Source: Bacteroidetes bacterium HGW-Bacteroidetes-4
GTDB taxonomy: Bacteria > Bacteroidota > Bacteroidia > Bacteroidales > SZUA-534
Length of the DNA stretch: 64,000 nucleotides
Assembly (NCBI GenBank): GCA_002840905.1
Contig: PHDD01000006.1
Span: 134,910 to 198,909 of the forward strand
Direction of reading: 5' to 3'
Shown: one piece after another, positions 62,811 through 64,000 of the stretch
Layout: every line of letters begins with the position of its first letter
Position numbering within the stretch: position 1 is the stretch's first letter
Translations under genes and position numbers: made by a program
The notes under the pieces: generated by a model
What the model saw: only the letters and a program-made list of their open reading frames with translations
Database searches by the model: none
What the model was told of the DNA's origin: nothing

Positions 62811-64000
62811 ATGAAGGATCGCCCGTTTACTGTTTTTGTGGTTGAAGATAACGAATGGTACAATAAGCTTTTAGTGCATAACATTTCATTAAATCCCGAT
62901 TACCGGGTAGAGCCTTATTTTAAAGGAAAAGATTGCCTGAAGAACCTATACAAACTTCCCGATGTAATTACCCTCGATTACCGTTTGCCCGATATGACCG
63001 GGCTTGAGTTGTTGCAAAAAATAAAACAGGACAACCCCGAAATTCAGGTGATTTTAATTTCAGAACAGGACGATATCGATGTGGTGGTCGATTTGCTTAA
63101 GCTGGGAGCCTACGATTATATTGTAAAATCGAACGATATCAGAGAGCGGCTTTTAAATACCTTGCGAAACCTTAATAACGATAGGGGACTTAAACGTGAA
63201 CTGCATTCACTAAAGCAGGAAGTACAGGCAAAATACGATTTTCAGAAGAGCATTATTGGTGAAAGCGAAGCCATTAAAAAAGTGTTCGAATTAATAAATA
63301 AAGCCATCAGCACCAATATTCCGGTTACCCTTACCGGCGAAACCGGTACCGGAAAAGAATTGGTTGCCAAAGCCATTCATTACAATTCGGCACGTAAAAA
63401 CTATCCTTTTGTTCCGCTCAACGTGGCGGCTATTCCTTCGGAACTTATCGAAAGCGAAATGTTTGGGCACGAAAAGGGGGCTTTTACAGGAGCTGCATTC
63501 AGCCGAAAAGGAAAATTTGAAGAAGCCGATAAGGGAACCCTTTTTTTAGATGAGATAGGAGAGATGGAGTTGCCATTTCAGGTAAAAATGTTGCGGGCGC
63601 TTCAGGAAAAAGAAGTTTATCGCATCGGAAGTAATAAAGCCATTAAAACCGATAGCCGGATTATTGTGGCTACTCACCGAAATTTGCAGGACGAAGTTAA
63701 AAAAGGGAACTTTCGTGAAGATTTATTTTTTCGCCTGTTCGGATTAACCATTAACCTACCACCCTTGCGCGAGCGGGGAAACGATATTTTAATACTGGCC
63801 CGTCATTTTATAAAAGAATTCTGTAAAGAAAACCGCCTGACCGAGAAAAACATAAGCAATGCAGCCAAAACAAAGCTTATGGCTTATAATTATCCCGGAA
63901 ATATTCGTGAATTAAAAGCCATTGTTGAACTGGCGGCTACTTTTTCTGAAACCAACGAAATAACCCCCAACGATATTCTGTTCAGCTCTTTCGATCCGGT
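62811..64000 (+). CDS. Sigma-54-dependent response regulator, 3' end outside window
   Basis: The first 396 residues are in the window; it is open at the edge. ATG at 62811 gives [16 protein letters not shown]. Receiver with Asp in [13 protein letters not shown] and Lys in [12 protein letters not shown]+ domain with Walker [12 protein letters not shown], the sigma-54 contact loop GAFTGA (about residue 225), Walker [12 protein letters not shown] and the arginine region in [10 protein letters not shown]. The C-terminal HTH should lie beyond base 64000. It follows the hybrid kinase by 59 bases, with a terminator between, so it may be a separate transcript although functionally paired. Confidence 0.92.
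   Translation, partial: MKDRPFTVFVVEDNEWYNKLLVHNISLNPDYRVEPYFKGKDCLKNLYKLPDVITLDYRLPDMTGLELLQKIKQDNPEIQVILISEQDDIDVVVDLLKLGAYDYIVKSNDIRERLLNTLRNLNNDRGLKRELHSLKQEVQAKYDFQKSIIGESEAIKKVFELINKAISTNIPVTLTGETGTGKELVAKAIHYNSARKNYPFVPLNVAAIPSELIESEMFGHEKGAFTGAAFSRKGKFEEADKGTLFLDEIGEMELPFQVKMLRALQEKEVYRIGSNKAIKTDSRIIVATHRNLQDEVKKGNFREDLFFRLFGLTINLPPLRERGNDILILARHFIKEFCKENRLTEKNISNAAKTKLMAYNYPGNIRELKAIVELAATFSETNEITPNDILFSSFDP

Overview
The window is one continuous stretch of chromosome from a member of the Bacteroidota. Four things point there: type IX secretion genes (a PorV2/PorU2 pair and PorQ); several gene starts preceded by the Bacteroidota sigma-A -7 element TAnnTTTG, once with a TTG element 19 bases upstream; weak or absent Shine-Dalgarno sequences; and the Lnb-type lipoprotein N-acyltransferase family. 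The pattern fits a Bacteroidales or Marinilabiliales type organism, but this is inference and no rRNA is present to fix it. I saw no tRNA, rRNA, insertion sequence, phage gene or CRISPR array.

Layout. 1-7.1 kb: the 3' end of nadB, a DEAD-box helicase, then a minus-strand run rbfA, methyltransferase, LolC/E-type permease, Lnb-like acyltransferase, membrane adenylate cyclase. 7.1-11.8 kb: an exported protein, a polyprenyl synthase, a tandem pair of related secreted proteins, a NYN/OST-HTH protein and a frameshifted cupin gene. 11.9-17.4 kb: priA, a 41-base tandem repeat array, then cmk-ispH-pfkA. 17.6-26.2 kb: a six-gene minus-strand potassium/cation transport cluster headed by a sigma-54 response regulator and a histidine kinase. 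26.3-28.7 kb: divergent tdh and kbl (threonine to glycine), followed by a 58-residue winged-helix-like protein. 29-38.7 kb: a GT-C glycosyltransferase, porV2-porU2 and mltF. 38.9-44.3 kb: gltX and two tandem ketosynthase III-SDR fusion proteins. 44.6-53.5 kb: a CBM48 protein, a membrane protein, porQ, an RND efflux operon and the heptose kinase hldA. 53.6-64 kb: a TPR histidine kinase with its regulator, a small lipoprotein, trpS, a cysteine-cluster protein, an outer-membrane protein, and a phosphorelay cluster (pseudo-receiver, hybrid kinase, sigma-54 regulator) that runs off the end.

Themes. Envelope biology dominates: lipoprotein maturation and sorting, T9SS cargo sorting, efflux, murein turnover, heptose supply. 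So does two-component signalling: three kinase/regulator sets, two with sigma-54 activators. The least explained item is the pair of KAS III-SDR fusions at 40.5-44.3 kb, where one copy has kept and the other has lost the SDR catalytic Ser and Tyr. Also worth attention are the permease-Lnb coupling, the regulated cation-transport cluster, the tandem repeat array, the frameshifted cupin gene, and repeated use of TTG start codons.
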